DNA of 64,000 bases from Arthrobacter sp. ISL-95 (GCF_018613695.1 NZ_JAGGPR010000004.1:1-64000); one strand, 5' to 3'. Shown: positions 1 through 7,831, counted from the stretch's first letter. Notes: a model not told the origin generated them from the letters alone. Numbers and translations: made by a program.

Positions 1-191
1 AGCTCCACCAAAGAGCCCAGGTCGGTGAGGTCCGCCGTCACCACGACATCACTCGGACCAATCGGCACTACCGGACGAACATCAGTGGACACCAACTCAA
101 CCTGCAACTCGACCAGCGCCGCCCGCAGAGCGGATCCGATCGTCCCAGCAGCACCTGTGATAACCCAGCGACTCCCCGCAACATCAACCAT
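1..191 (-). CDS. NAD(P)-dependent oxidoreductase/epimerase, N-terminal part (runs off the window)
   Basis: Reading leftwards from 191, the frame opens with MVDVAGSRWVITGAAGTIGS and stays open to the window edge. VITGAAGTIG is the first beta strand and GxxGxxG dinucleotide-binding loop of the extended short-chain dehydrogenase/epimerase family. It is followed by a VELVSTDVRP segment typical of the second strand, where an acidic residue contacts the cofactor ribose. An in-frame ATG at 215 is an alternative start. Only about 63 codons are visible, so the substrate cannot be named. The gene points out of the window and probably marks ordinary chromosome at the left flank of the cassette array. 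Confidence 0.75.
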   Translation of the reverse strand, partial: MVDVAGSRWVITGAAGTIGSALRAALVELQVELVSTDVRPVVPIGPSDVVVTADLTDLGSLVE

Positions 192-266
192 CCTCCAACC
201 GTACTGCGCCCTCATCCTCACCCCGACCAAACGTCCCGCCAACTGCCCAAGCACTGGCAACGTCCC

Positions 267-290
267 GTCCCACTTCCTTGGAAGTGGGAC
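267..290. repeat. 24-bp near-perfect palindrome (copy 1)
   Basis: GTCCCACTTCC, two T residues, then GGAAGTGGGAC form an 11-bp perfect stem. A second copy with one mismatch lies at 3345-3368. It could be an operator, a terminator stem or a recombination site. It sits between the left flanking gene and the first small gene. Confidence 0.6.
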
Positions 291-365
291 GCTGTTTCCT
301 TCAGGTTCTATTGGTTGCCGATGCCACCGTTCCCTGCTAGGTTTCCCCTAATCGTTGGGGGAACA

Positions 366-587
366 ATGACTAACCGGGGCCGTCTCGTTCTAGGCGCTCT
401 AATTCTCTGTGTCGGAACACTATCTATTCCTGCTTGCGCGCAACCAGGTGAACCAGCTTGTGAAGCGCCTACTCCGGCCCCTTCCGCATACTCTCAGTCA
501 GCCGTCGACGTGCCCGCACTGTCGACTGCTTCGCCGAGCCCTTCACCTTCTGACACGTGCAACGACCACACACTAATAACTAGATAG
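366..587 (+). CDS. Small putative lipoprotein (73 aa)
   Basis: The ATG at 366 follows a GGGGGAA ribosome-binding sequence. The product begins with a basic MTNRGR stretch, a hydrophobic segment LVLGALILCVGTLSIP and then AC, which fits a lipobox (SIPAC), so the mature protein would be lipid-anchored at about Cys22. The rest is a short Pro/Ser/Thr-rich tail ending in a Cys-containing segment. No domain is recognisable. It lies just before the first cassette site and may be the last ordinary gene or a partial first cassette. Function is unknown. Confidence 0.5.
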   Translation: MTNRGRLVLGALILCVGTLSIPACAQPGEPACEAPTPAPSAYSQSAVDVPALSTASPSPSPSDTCNDHTLITR

Positions 588-626
588 AAACTGATATTGG
601 AAACCCGGAACTCATTATTCCGGCAT

Positions 627-653
627 GCCCGTAAGCCGATCCTCCAACGGACG
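627..653 (+). repeat. Cassette-boundary dyad, site 1
   Basis: Left arm GCCCGTAAG, centre GATCC, right arm TCCAACGGACG. First of 23 sites and left limit of the array. Confidence 0.75.
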
Positions 654-754
654 CATGGACCCGCTGTTAGTGGGCCTGCCCCGAAATTCCGCAGCAACGG
701 CACTGGCCGTAAAGAAGCGGCCGGGGAATCCCTGGGTCCGCTACGCTCCGGTGT

Positions 755-1243
755 ATGCCTTCCTCTTGGACCGTCCTGATCTCTGTGCACGCAATAGCCG
801 CCAGCTATGCACTCATCTTCGGAGCCGTTAACCTTTTGCGGCGGACCAAAGGCGGCAGCCTTCATAAGGTTGTAGGCCGAATCTGGGTTGCTTCCATGTA
901 CATCGTGGTGCTGACCTCTTTCGGAATCCGAACCATAGATGGCGGGTTCAACTGGCTCCATGCACTCTCAGTTCTGACGTTTTGCACGCTGACGGCAGGA
1001 CTATGGACTGTCCGAAAAGGGAACATCCGCGCCCACCGAAGCTTCATGACCGGTAGCTACTTCGGTCTGATCGGCGCCTTTGTGGGTGTGCTGGCAGTGC
1101 CCTCGCGTCGAATCCCCCAGCTCGCCATCCATGAGCTTCCCTTGCTGGGGCTACTAATTCTTGTTCTGCTGGGCACAGCAGCCCTGACGATTCTGGGCCT
1201 CACCCAGCTACGCCAAGAGCGAAGACCTCTCAGCGTCCGGTGA
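755..1243 (+). CDS. DUF2306-like integral membrane protein
   Basis: The product of 162 aa has about five hydrophobic helices, roughly at residues 7-27, 46-66, 70-90, 100-120 and 128-150. Its pattern, with HAIAASYALIFGAVNLLRR near the N-terminus, KGGSLHKVVGRIWV and then NWLHALSV, matches the DUF2306 family of small membrane proteins: conserved His, RR-KG loop, H-x3-GR-x-WV. The function of that family is not established. It is the only gene of cassette 1, lying between sites 1 and 2; its stop codon falls inside site 2. The ATG at 755 is the only plausible start in this frame after the site, although its ribosome-binding site is weak. Confidence 0.7.
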   Translation: MPSSWTVLISVHAIAASYALIFGAVNLLRRTKGGSLHKVVGRIWVASMYIVVLTSFGIRTIDGGFNWLHALSVLTFCTLTAGLWTVRKGNIRAHRSFMTGSYFGLIGAFVGVLAVPSRRIPQLAIHELPLLGLLILVLLGTAALTILGLTQLRQERRPLSVR

Positions 1244-1262
1244 GGGATCCCTTACCGGGGAC
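1235..1262 (+). repeat. Cassette-boundary dyad, site 2
   Basis: Left arm GTCCGGTGAG, centre GATCC, right arm CTTACCGGGGAC. The right half is identical to that of site 13, and both precede a copy of the Nudix cassette. The left half differs. Confidence 0.8.
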
Positions 1263-1319
1263 TCCGCGGGCGGTGATTCGGTCGAGCCGCGACACGCAAA
1301 AGCACTGCTACCGCAGGTG

Positions 1320-1919
1320 CTACGGGGCGACTAGAAGTTTGCGGACGTGGTCACGGAGATCTGCGAGAACTTGGTTGTCGGGATTGCTTCGCGCGAGGGC
1401 TGCCATGCCGCGGCAGGCAAGTCCAGCGTCGGTAAGTTCTCCGCTGACAAGAAAATCCATTAGTTCTGAAACAGGCAGAAGGCGCACATAGCCTGATTCA
1501 AATTCATCCCAGGTGGCTTCAAATTCTTCTGATGCGTTGGCCACGATGACAAGGTGTTTACGTCTCGACGAGTTCGCAGCCCACCACTCTGAGCCGGCGT
1601 AGAAGGCTGATTCTGAGTGATAGCCGGTTTCTTCTCGTAGCTCTCGAAGAGCGGCATCGACGGGCTGCTCGTTGCTATTGAGGTATCCTCCGGGGAGTTC
1701 GAGTAGTGCCTTCTCGGGTCCAACGCGGAACTGTTCGAAAAGGACGACATGACTTGCTGAAGGTGTGAACGCGAGGGTTGCTGCAGAATCACGGCCGGCA
1801 ATCACGTCCCAGTCCGTCACGGTTCCATTTGGCTCTTCGTAGGTAACACGGTCGATCGTCACGAAACCCTTGTATGTGGTCGTCGTTCGGACCTTTTTCC
1901 ACTTATCGGCAGCAGACAC
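1320..1919 (-). CDS. Nudix hydrolase, cassette copy 1
   Basis: A 199-aa Nudix protein. The box runs G-x5-E-x7-REL-x-EE-x-G-Y, from ELPGGYLNSNE to LREETGY at about residues 76-100. The metal-binding REEE glutamates are intact, so it is probably an active pyrophosphatase. The layout, with an N-terminal beta domain and a LPGG before the box, is closest to ADP-ribose pyrophosphatases; the substrate is an inference. The start is GTG at 1919 with GAGAAGGAG upstream. It is alone in cassette 2. A second copy at 11440-12039 differs in very few bases, including one Ser/Thr change (YAGSEWW here, YAGTEWW there). Confidence 0.9.
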   Translation of the reverse strand: MSAADKWKKVRTTTTYKGFVTIDRVTYEEPNGTVTDWDVIAGRDSAATLAFTPSASHVVLFEQFRVGPEKALLELPGGYLNSNEQPVDAALRELREETGYHSESAFYAGSEWWAANSSRRKHLVIVANASEEFEATWDEFESGYVRLLPVSELMDFLVSGELTDAGLACRGMAALARSNPDNQVLADLRDHVRKLLVAP

Positions 1920-1997
1920 TGTGCTCCTTCTCTGGGTGGCTGGTGGTCCTCAGGTCAGCTAGAGTCTAGACACTCCGTGCTGACCTCGATCCAGGCT

Positions 1998-2024
1998 GCC
2001 CGTTAATGGATTCCCCACCGTACG
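1998..2024 (+). repeat. Cassette-boundary dyad, site 3 (atypical)
   Basis: Left arm GCCCGTTAATG, centre GGAT, degenerate right arm CCCACCGTACG. The left arm matches site 14, at the end of the other Nudix cassette, while the right side differs. Confidence 0.6.
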
Positions 2025-2100
2025 CCGCGCGTCTAAGTTGCCTCGACGGTCTAGTTTGCTGGACCGGTGCGGCCTGTGTCTGCATGGCAGTTGGGCCTAC

Positions 2101-3306
2101 TCATGGCGCCCTCAGTGGCGACGGTAGGGTGGCAGCTACCGGCTGCTGGGGAAGGCAGAAGTCATAGGGCGCGGTAAGGTCTTCGGGCAACCAACTGGAG
2201 GTCGGCTCTGGGAGTAAGGCCATGATTTCATCGCGGTTGAGGGGTTTATCTCCGTAGCTGTGAAACAGCGCCCCGTGCGCCTCCTCGACGTTGCCCGTCA
2301 GGTGAGGCCTGACGAGTCCCGAGTAGAGCGGACCGAAATGGCTCCACCAGACGGGGTGCGCAGGAAGGCCACGCCACATGCCTTGAGTCCATTGGTTCGA
2401 AGCCTCCTCCGTCTGCTTTACCTTTTCGGTCGTCACGTGGCTTCGCGTGATTTCGGCGCTTGCAAAGAAGGCCCCTAAGCGTTCTGCAAGTGCCAGGAAG
2501 AACGGTCTCAGCCTGGACACTGTGCCTGCATCCTCACTTCCATAGGATGACAGACTCAGAGAGATGGCTCCGACGTTCATCGGTGCCGAATCCACGTCAT
2601 CGACCAGCTTTGAGAATCCGAGGTTCTGTACAAAGGCCGAGCCAGTAGCCCGCAGCCATGGCATCTTATTGGACTGCAGCGCCTCCAGAAATGAGGCGTC
2701 GTCGTCCGGGCGCTCCAAGGGCCTGCGCCCCAGGCTCCGTTGGTAATTCCCGGGCAGGGCCTGGGGAAGGTGCTCCCTACACACATCAAGGTACTTCTGT
2801 CCCAGCATGACTGGGTCCTCATCCTGAATGAAGTACCACTGCGCGGTGACAGATTTGATGAACTCCCCGGGGGACAGATGTTTGTAGTACTCCTCGTAAG
2901 CCGTGAGCGGGGGCGTCTTTGGCTCCGGCCACGTCCCGTCGGTCTGTGCATCTATGGCGACCCCGCTGACAGCCCTGGCCAGTTTCTTCGCGAAAGCCCA
3001 AGCATGGGGGATTTCCGTTGCAGGACCGCCGCCCTCGACGCTGATGTCGTACCGGTACTTGATGCCGGGGATGACAACGCTTGCTTGGCGTTCGTCAATG
3101 TCGTCCCCGCTGTCAGGATAAGGACCCTCGACAGTGAAGCTGTAATTTCGTTGAGTGCCACGATGGACCAGAAAGCCCCAAGCTTGTGCATCGGAGGGCC
3201 CGCTTTCAGCAGGGTCGAAGCTCAGCCCGCGAATGTTGTTGATGCGGGTTGCGAGGTCTTCCTGACTGAGCGCTTCTGAACCGTAAACAAAGAAATCGTA
3301 GGACAC
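2101..3306 (-). CDS. Unknown 401-aa protein, cassette cargo
   Basis: Not recognised. The product starts MSYDFFVYGSEALSQEDL and has no signal peptide or membrane helix. The first 110 residues are acidic and beta-rich (FLVHRGTQRNYSFTVEGPYP, VVIPGIKYRYDISVEG). The C-terminal half is helical and ends in a Pro-rich tail. The cytoplasmic, acidic, lone-gene character resembles immunity proteins of polymorphic toxin systems, but that is inference. The start is GTG at 3306. It is the only gene of cassette 3; behind its 5' end lies the second copy of the 24-bp palindrome (3345-3368). Confidence 0.65.
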   Translation of the reverse strand: MSYDFFVYGSEALSQEDLATRINNIRGLSFDPAESGPSDAQAWGFLVHRGTQRNYSFTVEGPYPDSGDDIDERQASVVIPGIKYRYDISVEGGGPATEIPHAWAFAKKLARAVSGVAIDAQTDGTWPEPKTPPLTAYEEYYKHLSPGEFIKSVTAQWYFIQDEDPVMLGQKYLDVCREHLPQALPGNYQRSLGRRPLERPDDDASFLEALQSNKMPWLRATGSAFVQNLGFSKLVDDVDSAPMNVGAISLSLSSYGSEDAGTVSRLRPFFLALAERLGAFFASAEITRSHVTTEKVKQTEEASNQWTQGMWRGLPAHPVWWSHFGPLYSGLVRPHLTGNVEEAHGALFHSYGDKPLNRDEIMALLPEPTSSWLPEDLTAPYDFCLPQQPVAATLPSPLRAP

Positions 3307-3344
3307 CGGCTCAGCCTAGCGTGCTGCACGTTGGAGGTCTGGCT

Positions 3345-3368
3345 GTCCCACATCCTTGGAAGTGGGAC
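3345..3368. repeat. 24-bp palindrome (copy 2)
   Basis: GTCCCACATCC, TT, GGAAGTGGGAC: the same palindrome as at 267-290 with one mismatch in the stem. It lies just upstream of the 401-aa gene and about 80 bp before site 4, so an operator or promoter-linked role is possible. Confidence 0.55.
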
Positions 3369-3448
3369 CTCATTGACAGGCACACTCCTCCATCGCGCAT
3401 TTGATTGTCAGCCAAGGCTTCTCTGCTACCGTTCGATGCCGCGCGGGA

Positions 3449-3474
3449 GCCCGTAAGGGGATCCCTTACCGGGC
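3449..3474 (+). repeat. Cassette-boundary dyad, site 4
   Basis: Left arm GCCCGTAAG, centre GATCC, right arm CTTACCGGGC. One of the most regular copies. Confidence 0.85.
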
Positions 3475-3500
3475 ATCTTGATGGAGCACTTGTACTGAAT

Positions 3501-4442
3501 TCAGGGGCTATCCGTTGCGGACATCGCCGCTTCGATGACGGCCTGGAATTCAGGGCTGACGTGGATGGATAGGTTGCCGTCCTCAGCGAGCTGTGTCAAT
3601 TGCTCGTAGCCTGTCCCGTTCCACCAATAGACATGAGGACTCACCGGACCAGGGGCATCGCCGTATCCCAAGGCCGTAAACCGGACCATGCCATCGAGCG
3701 CTGCAATTACGCTTTCGCCTTCGATGAAGTGCCACACCAGCTGATGGCGGTTTGGAACGCTCATCAGCCAACCAAGGTCCTTGCTTGGGTATTGTCCCGT
3801 GAGTTCGGCAGCAAGCCCGGGCAGCAGAATGGCCTTCCCCGCCGTGTACACGGAATCGCCTAGCAACGCTGTGAACGAGCCGTCACCCTGCGTTGGAACA
3901 GTATGGATCTGCTCGTCGTTGAGGGCACGAAGGTTCGCAATGCCCTGTGCGCGGAGGGTCTCCCAGCCGCCGAACGTGGTCGCATGATCCCGATTGAATA
4001 CAGCCACTGTATCCGGAAGGTCGAGTGCCAGCATTTCGACAACACCTGGAGCGAACTGGCTGTGAGGATAGTGGTCGAGGTTTGGAATGCTTGCTTCGTC
4101 ATAAAGACGCGCATACGTCCGGCGGGACACCTCATCCGGTGTGAACTCGTCAAAAGGGTCCGCCGCCTCGAAGCTCGCCAAAACCCGCTGAAGATGTAGG
4201 CGGATGATGTCGCGCCACTGAGACTCCGGTCCGTTGTGACACGACGCGGCAACATTCCAGAATCCATAGCCGCGTCCAGCAGCATCAGTGGCGTGGTCCG
4301 AGTGAATCTGCACCTCGTAACCCAGCTCGGCGAAGACTTCGCGCGCCATCGTCCGAAACTCTTGAGCTTCAGAGACTGTGAAGAAGGTCAGATCCTCATC
4401 GGCCACTTCTTGCCGGGAGGGTTTCTTTTTGAAGAGGCCCAC
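3501..4442 (-). CDS. Unknown 313-aa protein, cassette cargo
   Basis: Not recognised as a named family. It starts MGLFKKKPSRQ with GTG at 4442. The segment FRTMAREVFAELGYEVQ, followed by a histidine-rich IHSDHATDAAGRGYGFWNVA, is a style I associate with uncharacterised actinobacterial proteins. No signal peptide or membrane helix is seen. A middle stretch (TALLGDSVYTAGKAILLPGL) and a C-terminal domain with YWWNGTGYEQL suggest two globular domains. It shares its unit (sites 4-5) with a decayed SUKH gene upstream, so an immunity role is plausible but unproven. Confidence 0.65.
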   Translation of the reverse strand: MGLFKKKPSRQEVADEDLTFFTVSEAQEFRTMAREVFAELGYEVQIHSDHATDAAGRGYGFWNVAASCHNGPESQWRDIIRLHLQRVLASFEAADPFDEFTPDEVSRRTYARLYDEASIPNLDHYPHSQFAPGVVEMLALDLPDTVAVFNRDHATTFGGWETLRAQGIANLRALNDEQIHTVPTQGDGSFTALLGDSVYTAGKAILLPGLAAELTGQYPSKDLGWLMSVPNRHQLVWHFIEGESVIAALDGMVRFTALGYGDAPGPVSPHVYWWNGTGYEQLTQLAEDGNLSIHVSPEFQAVIEAAMSATDSP

Positions 4443-4540
4443 AAAGTCTCGCTTTCGTCGTGGCAGATGGTGAGGTCATTCGTTGAGCTGGGACTCGTCC
4501 CCGGATTCTGGGAAGACTACTACAACAGAGAACCCGTTCT

Positions 4541-4760
4541 TCATTGGAATTCCAGCATTTCGCCGGTTGCCGAATGGAGCCACGCCGCAAAATTGGGAAA
4601 GGCTCTCCCTTTTGGGAGCCCCATCCCGGGCTGGCGAAGTCGTGCACTGGCCACCACCCCAGTCTCCAGGTCCCAGCAAGCTAGGTTGTCGCTGTCCTCA
4701 TTGCGAGCGAACGGAACCAAGTGCCGTCAGGGTGACGATCTTTCAGGCCCTTTAGAGGAT
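4541..4760 (-). pseudogene. Decayed SUKH (SMI1/KNR4-type) immunity-like gene
   Basis: No single frame is open, but three frames read in turn give a SUKH-like C-terminus. LKDRHPDGT appears in one frame, VPFARNEDSDNLACWDLETG in a second, VHDFASPGWG in a third, and FPNFAAWLHSATGEMLEFQ back in the second before a stop at 4541. The IPFARNxDGD...CWDL, HDFASPGW and F-x-FxxWL signatures are those of SMI1/KNR4 superfamily proteins, a common immunity fold in bacterial toxin systems. At least three indels are needed, and the N-terminus is lost at site 5. This is a remnant rather than an expressed gene. Confidence 0.65.
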
Positions 4761-4773
4761 CCTTGAGCGGTCA
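4747..4773 (+). repeat. Cassette-boundary dyad, site 5
   Basis: Left arm GCCCTTTAGA, centre GATCC, right arm TTGAGCGGTCA. Degenerate, but in register with its neighbours. Confidence 0.6.
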
Positions 4774-4790
4774 CTGGTTACTCTCACTGT

Positions 4791-5372
4791 ATGGATACTC
4801 CGTATCAACCGAACGGGACGGGCCTCGATGCCTTGGACGAACTCAACCAGGTCGACTGGAACCGACTGGAACACGCCTACGGAAAAGGCGTCGTCCCCCT
4901 GGCTGCCGCCAACGTATCACTCGGCATCGCAGGCGACGTGGCGGGATCATTAGCTGCGCTCCGAGATGACCCTTTCTTCGCAATCGGTGACGGGCTCTAT
5001 TCGAACATCTGCCATCAGGGCACGGTATATGAAGCAACGGCCCATGCGGTGCCCTTTATTGCTGCCGTTGCGGCCGGCAATGTTCCAGACGGGATCCGCG
5101 TACCGCTGCTGGCGCTCCTGGGTGACATCTCCATCGGAGGGAGCAACATAGCCCGCGACGCGTCGCACGCCGGCTCCTACGGAGACCAAGTTGACGTCCT
5201 CGTCACGGAATCGCTCGCCACTTCGATGACACGCCTGTCCACGGTCCGAACGCCTAGGCTTGTGGCGCTCATCCAAGCAATCCAGTCTCTTCTCGCTCAT
5301 TCAACCGACGCGCGCCGCGACGCAGTCGAGTCCGCCATCGGCTCTGCACTTACGCCGCTCGCCAACTCCTAG
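4791..5372 (+). CDS. HEAT-like repeat protein, probable immunity cargo
   Basis: 193 aa, all-helical, cytoplasmic. LDELNQVDWNRLEHAYGKG followed by paired helices containing YSNICHQGTVYEATAHAVPFI is the pattern of small actinobacterial HEAT-repeat proteins (GNIYHQGTVYEATAPAVPFL type), many of which occur among immunity genes. No catalytic motif is seen, so a protein-binding role is the reasonable inference. It is alone in cassette 5, reading towards site 6, with the stop close to that site. The ATG at 4791 is 18 bp beyond site 5, so the gene would need a promoter inside or before the dyad. Confidence 0.7.
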   Translation: MDTPYQPNGTGLDALDELNQVDWNRLEHAYGKGVVPLAAANVSLGIAGDVAGSLAALRDDPFFAIGDGLYSNICHQGTVYEATAHAVPFIAAVAAGNVPDGIRVPLLALLGDISIGGSNIARDASHAGSYGDQVDVLVTESLATSMTRLSTVRTPRLVALIQAIQSLLAHSTDARRDAVESAIGSALTPLANS

Positions 5373-5379
5373 AACCGGC

Positions 5380-5406
5380 GTCCGTTAGCCGATCGTTTAC
5401 CGTGGC
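5380..5406 (+). repeat. Cassette-boundary dyad, site 6
   Basis: Left arm GTCCGTTAG, centre CCGATCG, right arm TTTACCGTGGC. The right arm overlaps the end of the convergent gene at 5406. Confidence 0.65.
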
Positions 5407-5765
5407 TACGAGACAATCTGTTCGTACTCCGCTTTCATCTTTGGTCCAAGGAGAAGAACAACGCCAGCTCCTGGCTCCGACGGCAAGGGGAGGTGTTCGA
5501 TGAACGAGACCGCGATGACGTTATCAACGTCGTCCATTGCATCTCCGACGCCCGCGAAGTGAACCTCCAGCCACGACAAAAGTTGCAGAACCCGAAGCGG
5601 GTTAGAGTCCTGCTCCGCGAGTACCCACCGGCAAATATCGGCCATCAGCAAGTGCGGCAGAAGCTCCCCGTCGTTGTCCGCCAGATGCTCCTCATAGCTG
5701 GGTCGGAGATGCGGATGTTCTGTAATTAGCTTGAGCATGAGGTGCCGCGAATCTCGCTTGCTCAT
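5406..5765 (-). CDS. DUF7674-like small acidic protein
   Basis: 119 aa, no signal or membrane segment. LMLKLITEHPHLRPSYEEHL is followed by ELLPHLLMADICRWVLAEQ and a leucine-rich helix LRVLQLLSWLEVHF, then an acidic DAMDDVDNVIAVSFIEHL. This helix-rich layout, with LLPHLLM-x-D-x-x-RW, resembles the DUF7674 family of small proteins found beside toxins; that family call is from memory and moderate. It is divergent from the gene at 5840, and the two share cassette 6. The stop abuts site 6. Confidence 0.6.
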   Translation of the reverse strand: MSKRDSRHLMLKLITEHPHLRPSYEEHLADNDGELLPHLLMADICRWVLAEQDSNPLRVLQLLSWLEVHFAGVGDAMDDVDNVIAVSFIEHLPLPSEPGAGVVLLLGPKMKAEYEQIVS

Positions 5766-5839
5766 ACTCGTTCATCACATCCCATCGGCTCACGGACAGA
5801 AGGAAACTTAAACCGTGCAAGGAACCGTATGATCCAGCT

Positions 5840-6133
5840 ATGACGGCTACTGACCTTTCGTTCCTTGCCTGGGATCTTCAACGCGGAGCACGATGCGACC
5901 CAAACGGCGAAGTTAGTTGGCCGGCATTCCAGGCCTCGGCTGTGATCGAAGCACTAGCCAGGTCAGGCCGATTGATTCTTGGTCTGGATATTAGGGACTA
6001 CCAAGCCGACGGCGTTATCGAGGTACCGTGGTGGTCGTATACGGGGTCGGATGTGCAAGAAGCCTGTGCCAGTGCGCTTGCAGTCCTAAGACGTGGAGGC
6101 CTTCCCGGCGACTGGGTCCTGATTACTTGGTGA
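5840..6133 (+). CDS. Small Imm40-like protein
   Basis: 97 aa. A central helix (FQASAVIEALARSGRLILGLDIRDY) leads into short beta strands and a final helix-strand, ALAVLRRGGLPGDWVLITW. Small proteins with the ILGxD-x-R and GDWVLITW elements resemble Imm40-type immunity proteins; this is a fold-level resemblance, not certain. It is transcribed divergently from 5406-5765, with about 75 bp between the starts holding both promoters. The ribosome-binding site before the ATG is weak. Confidence 0.55.
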   Translation: MTATDLSFLAWDLQRGARCDPNGEVSWPAFQASAVIEALARSGRLILGLDIRDYQADGVIEVPWWSYTGSDVQEACASALAVLRRGGLPGDWVLITW

Positions 6134-6182
6134 GACGGATGCTTGAGCCGAAAGTACGTCCTGAACGTCCCAACCCCGTAGT

Positions 6183-6206
6183 GCGATAGAGGATCCTTTA
6201 CCGGGC
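6183..6206 (+). repeat. Cassette-boundary dyad, site 7
   Basis: Left arm GCGATAGA, centre GATCC, right arm TTTACCGGGC. Confidence 0.75.
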
Positions 6207-6237
6207 AGTGTCGCGATCAAGGGAGAACCTAGAAATT

Positions 6238-6689
6238 TTACTTGAAGTCGGGTACCGGACCCAAGAGAGGTTGCGCATCCGCTGGGTTGCGGTACGACGG
6301 CTCCCAGGGCAATCGTCCGGTGGAGTCACTCCAAATTGCTTGTAAGGCCTTTACTTCGCCGTACACTTCTGCCACCGCTGTCAGCCCTGCGATGTTTTCC
6401 ACCGAGATGAAAGCGATGGGAGCTGGAGGTTCGGTGAGGTCGGTGGTGATACTTCCCGGGGCGAAGCGTTTACCTGCTTTTACGTCTTCACCCATGAGGT
6501 TCAGGAAGGCTTGAGCCACCTCGAACGGCAGGCCCTCCATGACAATCTCTGGATGCCCAAGTGCTGTTAGGCCAACGGTGTAGGAAAAGGCAGCCTCATC
6601 ACCGGCGCCGACATGACGTACCGCCCGTGCTCTTGAATCAACGACAGCAGTTGATTGAAGACGGGTTCATTGCTGTCCTTAAGTTTCAC
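6238..6689 (-). pseudogene. DUF4262 family gene, split by a frameshift
   Basis: The downstream frame gives HPEIVMEGLPFEVAQAFLNL, FAPGSITTDL, EVYGEVKALQAIWSDSTGRL and PWEPSYRNPADAQPLLG, a clear DUF4262 C-terminal half. The N-terminal half, starting GTG at 6689 (VKLKDSNEPVFNQLLSLIQE), is in another frame. The join near 6610-6620 needs a one-base indel to restore EHGRYV followed by VGAGDEAAFSYTVGL. DUF4262 proteins are about 150 aa and their function is not established, but they recur among immunity genes. The remaining ORF from ATG 6540 (100 aa) would lack the conserved TVGL core. A sequencing error could also explain the break. Confidence 0.7.
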
Positions 6690-6781
6690 GGACTCAATCT
6701 AACAACCAAGTGAACGCTCTGCCGCCAGTTGGCAGCGGTGTCCATTGTCTGCACGCCCGGATGGGGATGGATCAGCGTGCG

Positions 6782-7072
6782 CTAACCGTAGGTTTGTTGA
6801 GCCCAGGAAGGCCAAGATCCGGCGTCCGCGTCCAGATCGATACCTTGCAGGCGGATAAGACAAACGTCGCCCGGGGATCGCGTAGTTGCCCAGAGGCTGT
6901 ACGATCGGCCTTTGGCTTGGGTGGGTATCCATTTGAGTACCTCGTGAAGGTCTGCTCCTGAAAGCTCCCACTCTTCTTTTGCTCCGCCATCGTCAGCCCA
7001 GAAGTACACCCTGTAGGTCGGATCATCGACCTGCGTGGTCTGATCCCGCGGATCAATGAGTTCTGTTCGCAT
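6782..7072 (-). CDS. Small unknown protein (96 aa)
   Basis: Begins MRTELIDPRDQTTQVDDPTY and contains YRVYFWADDGGAKEEWELSG and ADLHEVLKWIPTQAKGRSYS, a short mixed alpha/beta protein without signal peptide. The E-W-x-L-x-x-ADLHEVLxW pattern occurs in small uncharacterised actinobacterial proteins. It lies upstream of the DUF4262 gene on the same strand in cassette 7 and is not contiguous with it; about 90 bp separates them. Its start lies about 35 bp from site 8. Function is unknown; immunity-like by context only. Confidence 0.55.
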   Translation of the reverse strand: MRTELIDPRDQTTQVDDPTYRVYFWADDGGAKEEWELSGADLHEVLKWIPTQAKGRSYSLWATTRSPGDVCLIRLQGIDLDADAGSWPSWAQQTYG

Positions 7073-7106
7073 CTACCGACCGTACTCCGAGACGCAGCAC
7101 CTGGTG

Positions 7107-7133
7107 CCCCGCAAGCCGATCCTTTAACGGACG
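7107..7133 (+). repeat. Cassette-boundary dyad, site 8
   Basis: Left arm CCCCGCAAG, centre GATCC, right arm TTTAACGGACG. Confidence 0.8.
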
Positions 7134-7261
7134 TCGTTTGCTGAGCTTCTGAACGTCAGAACCATGAAGCGGAACGTGAGGCGCGGGAGCTTTGTGGCCG
7201 GCGGGTAGACTTCCTGATGGCAACGCGGGGGTGCCCGCCACATGCGAGAGGGCACGCCACA

Positions 7262-7813
7262 ATGGGCAAAGAGCAGCAGTCACAGACCGGTCATTCCGAT
7301 TCAACGGTGCAAGACGACACTCAGACATTGCCAGCTGATGGGACGGCCGCCTATGTCCCTGACGGTGCGACAAGGTTCAGGCGCTATTGTCTAGGATTTT
7401 TTTACCTCATGTCGGGATCGGCCGTTGCCTGGATTACGATCATGAACACGGTAGCGGTGAATGGGCAATTTCTGGATTATCAGGCTGCTGGCACACCCGT
7501 ACCGGCTGGTTGGCTTGCCCCAGTCGTTGCTGTGATCGTGGACTTCGCCGTGGTGTCCCTCGCCAGCCTCTTTGTGGGAATCTGGAATCTACTTTCTTTG
7601 AAAACCATGATCCCGTCCCCACTGATCGCAGGGATTTTCTGCTCTGCAGCGTCCGTTGTGATGTTGATGCTGTTTTTTGACGACTCATCCAAGTTTGCTT
7701 GGGCCTTCATACACGCCTTTGTCATTTTTATGACGATCAGAATGCTACGGCAGGAAGGCTGGCGCTCCCTCAGAGCCGTCCGACGCCACAAATACCCCGA
7801 AGATGCCCGGTAG
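7262..7813 (+). CDS. Four-helix membrane protein, cassette cargo
   Basis: Start chosen at ATG 7262 (MGKEQQSQTGH) with GAGAGGG upstream; an ATG at 7217 adds 15 residues. A hydrophilic N-terminal tail of about 40 residues is followed by four hydrophobic segments: FFYLMSGSAVAWITIMNTVA, VVAVIVDFAVVSLASLFVGI, SPLIAGIFCSAASVVMLMLFF and AWAFIHAFVIFMTIRML. The protein ends in a basic tail (RSLRAVRRHKY). Topology resembles membrane immunity proteins, but no family is recognised. The last codons enter site 9. Confidence 0.6.
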   Translation: MGKEQQSQTGHSDSTVQDDTQTLPADGTAAYVPDGATRFRRYCLGFFYLMSGSAVAWITIMNTVAVNGQFLDYQAAGTPVPAGWLAPVVAVIVDFAVVSLASLFVGIWNLLSLKTMIPSPLIAGIFCSAASVVMLMLFFDDSSKFAWAFIHAFVIFMTIRMLRQEGWRSLRAVRRHKYPEDAR

Positions 7814-7831
7814 AGCATCCTTCACCGGACG
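7804..7831 (+). repeat. Cassette-boundary dyad, site 9
   Basis: Left arm TGCCCGGTAGA, centre GCATCC, right arm TTCACCGGACG. The right arm and the next 55 or so bases resemble those after site 10. Confidence 0.75.
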
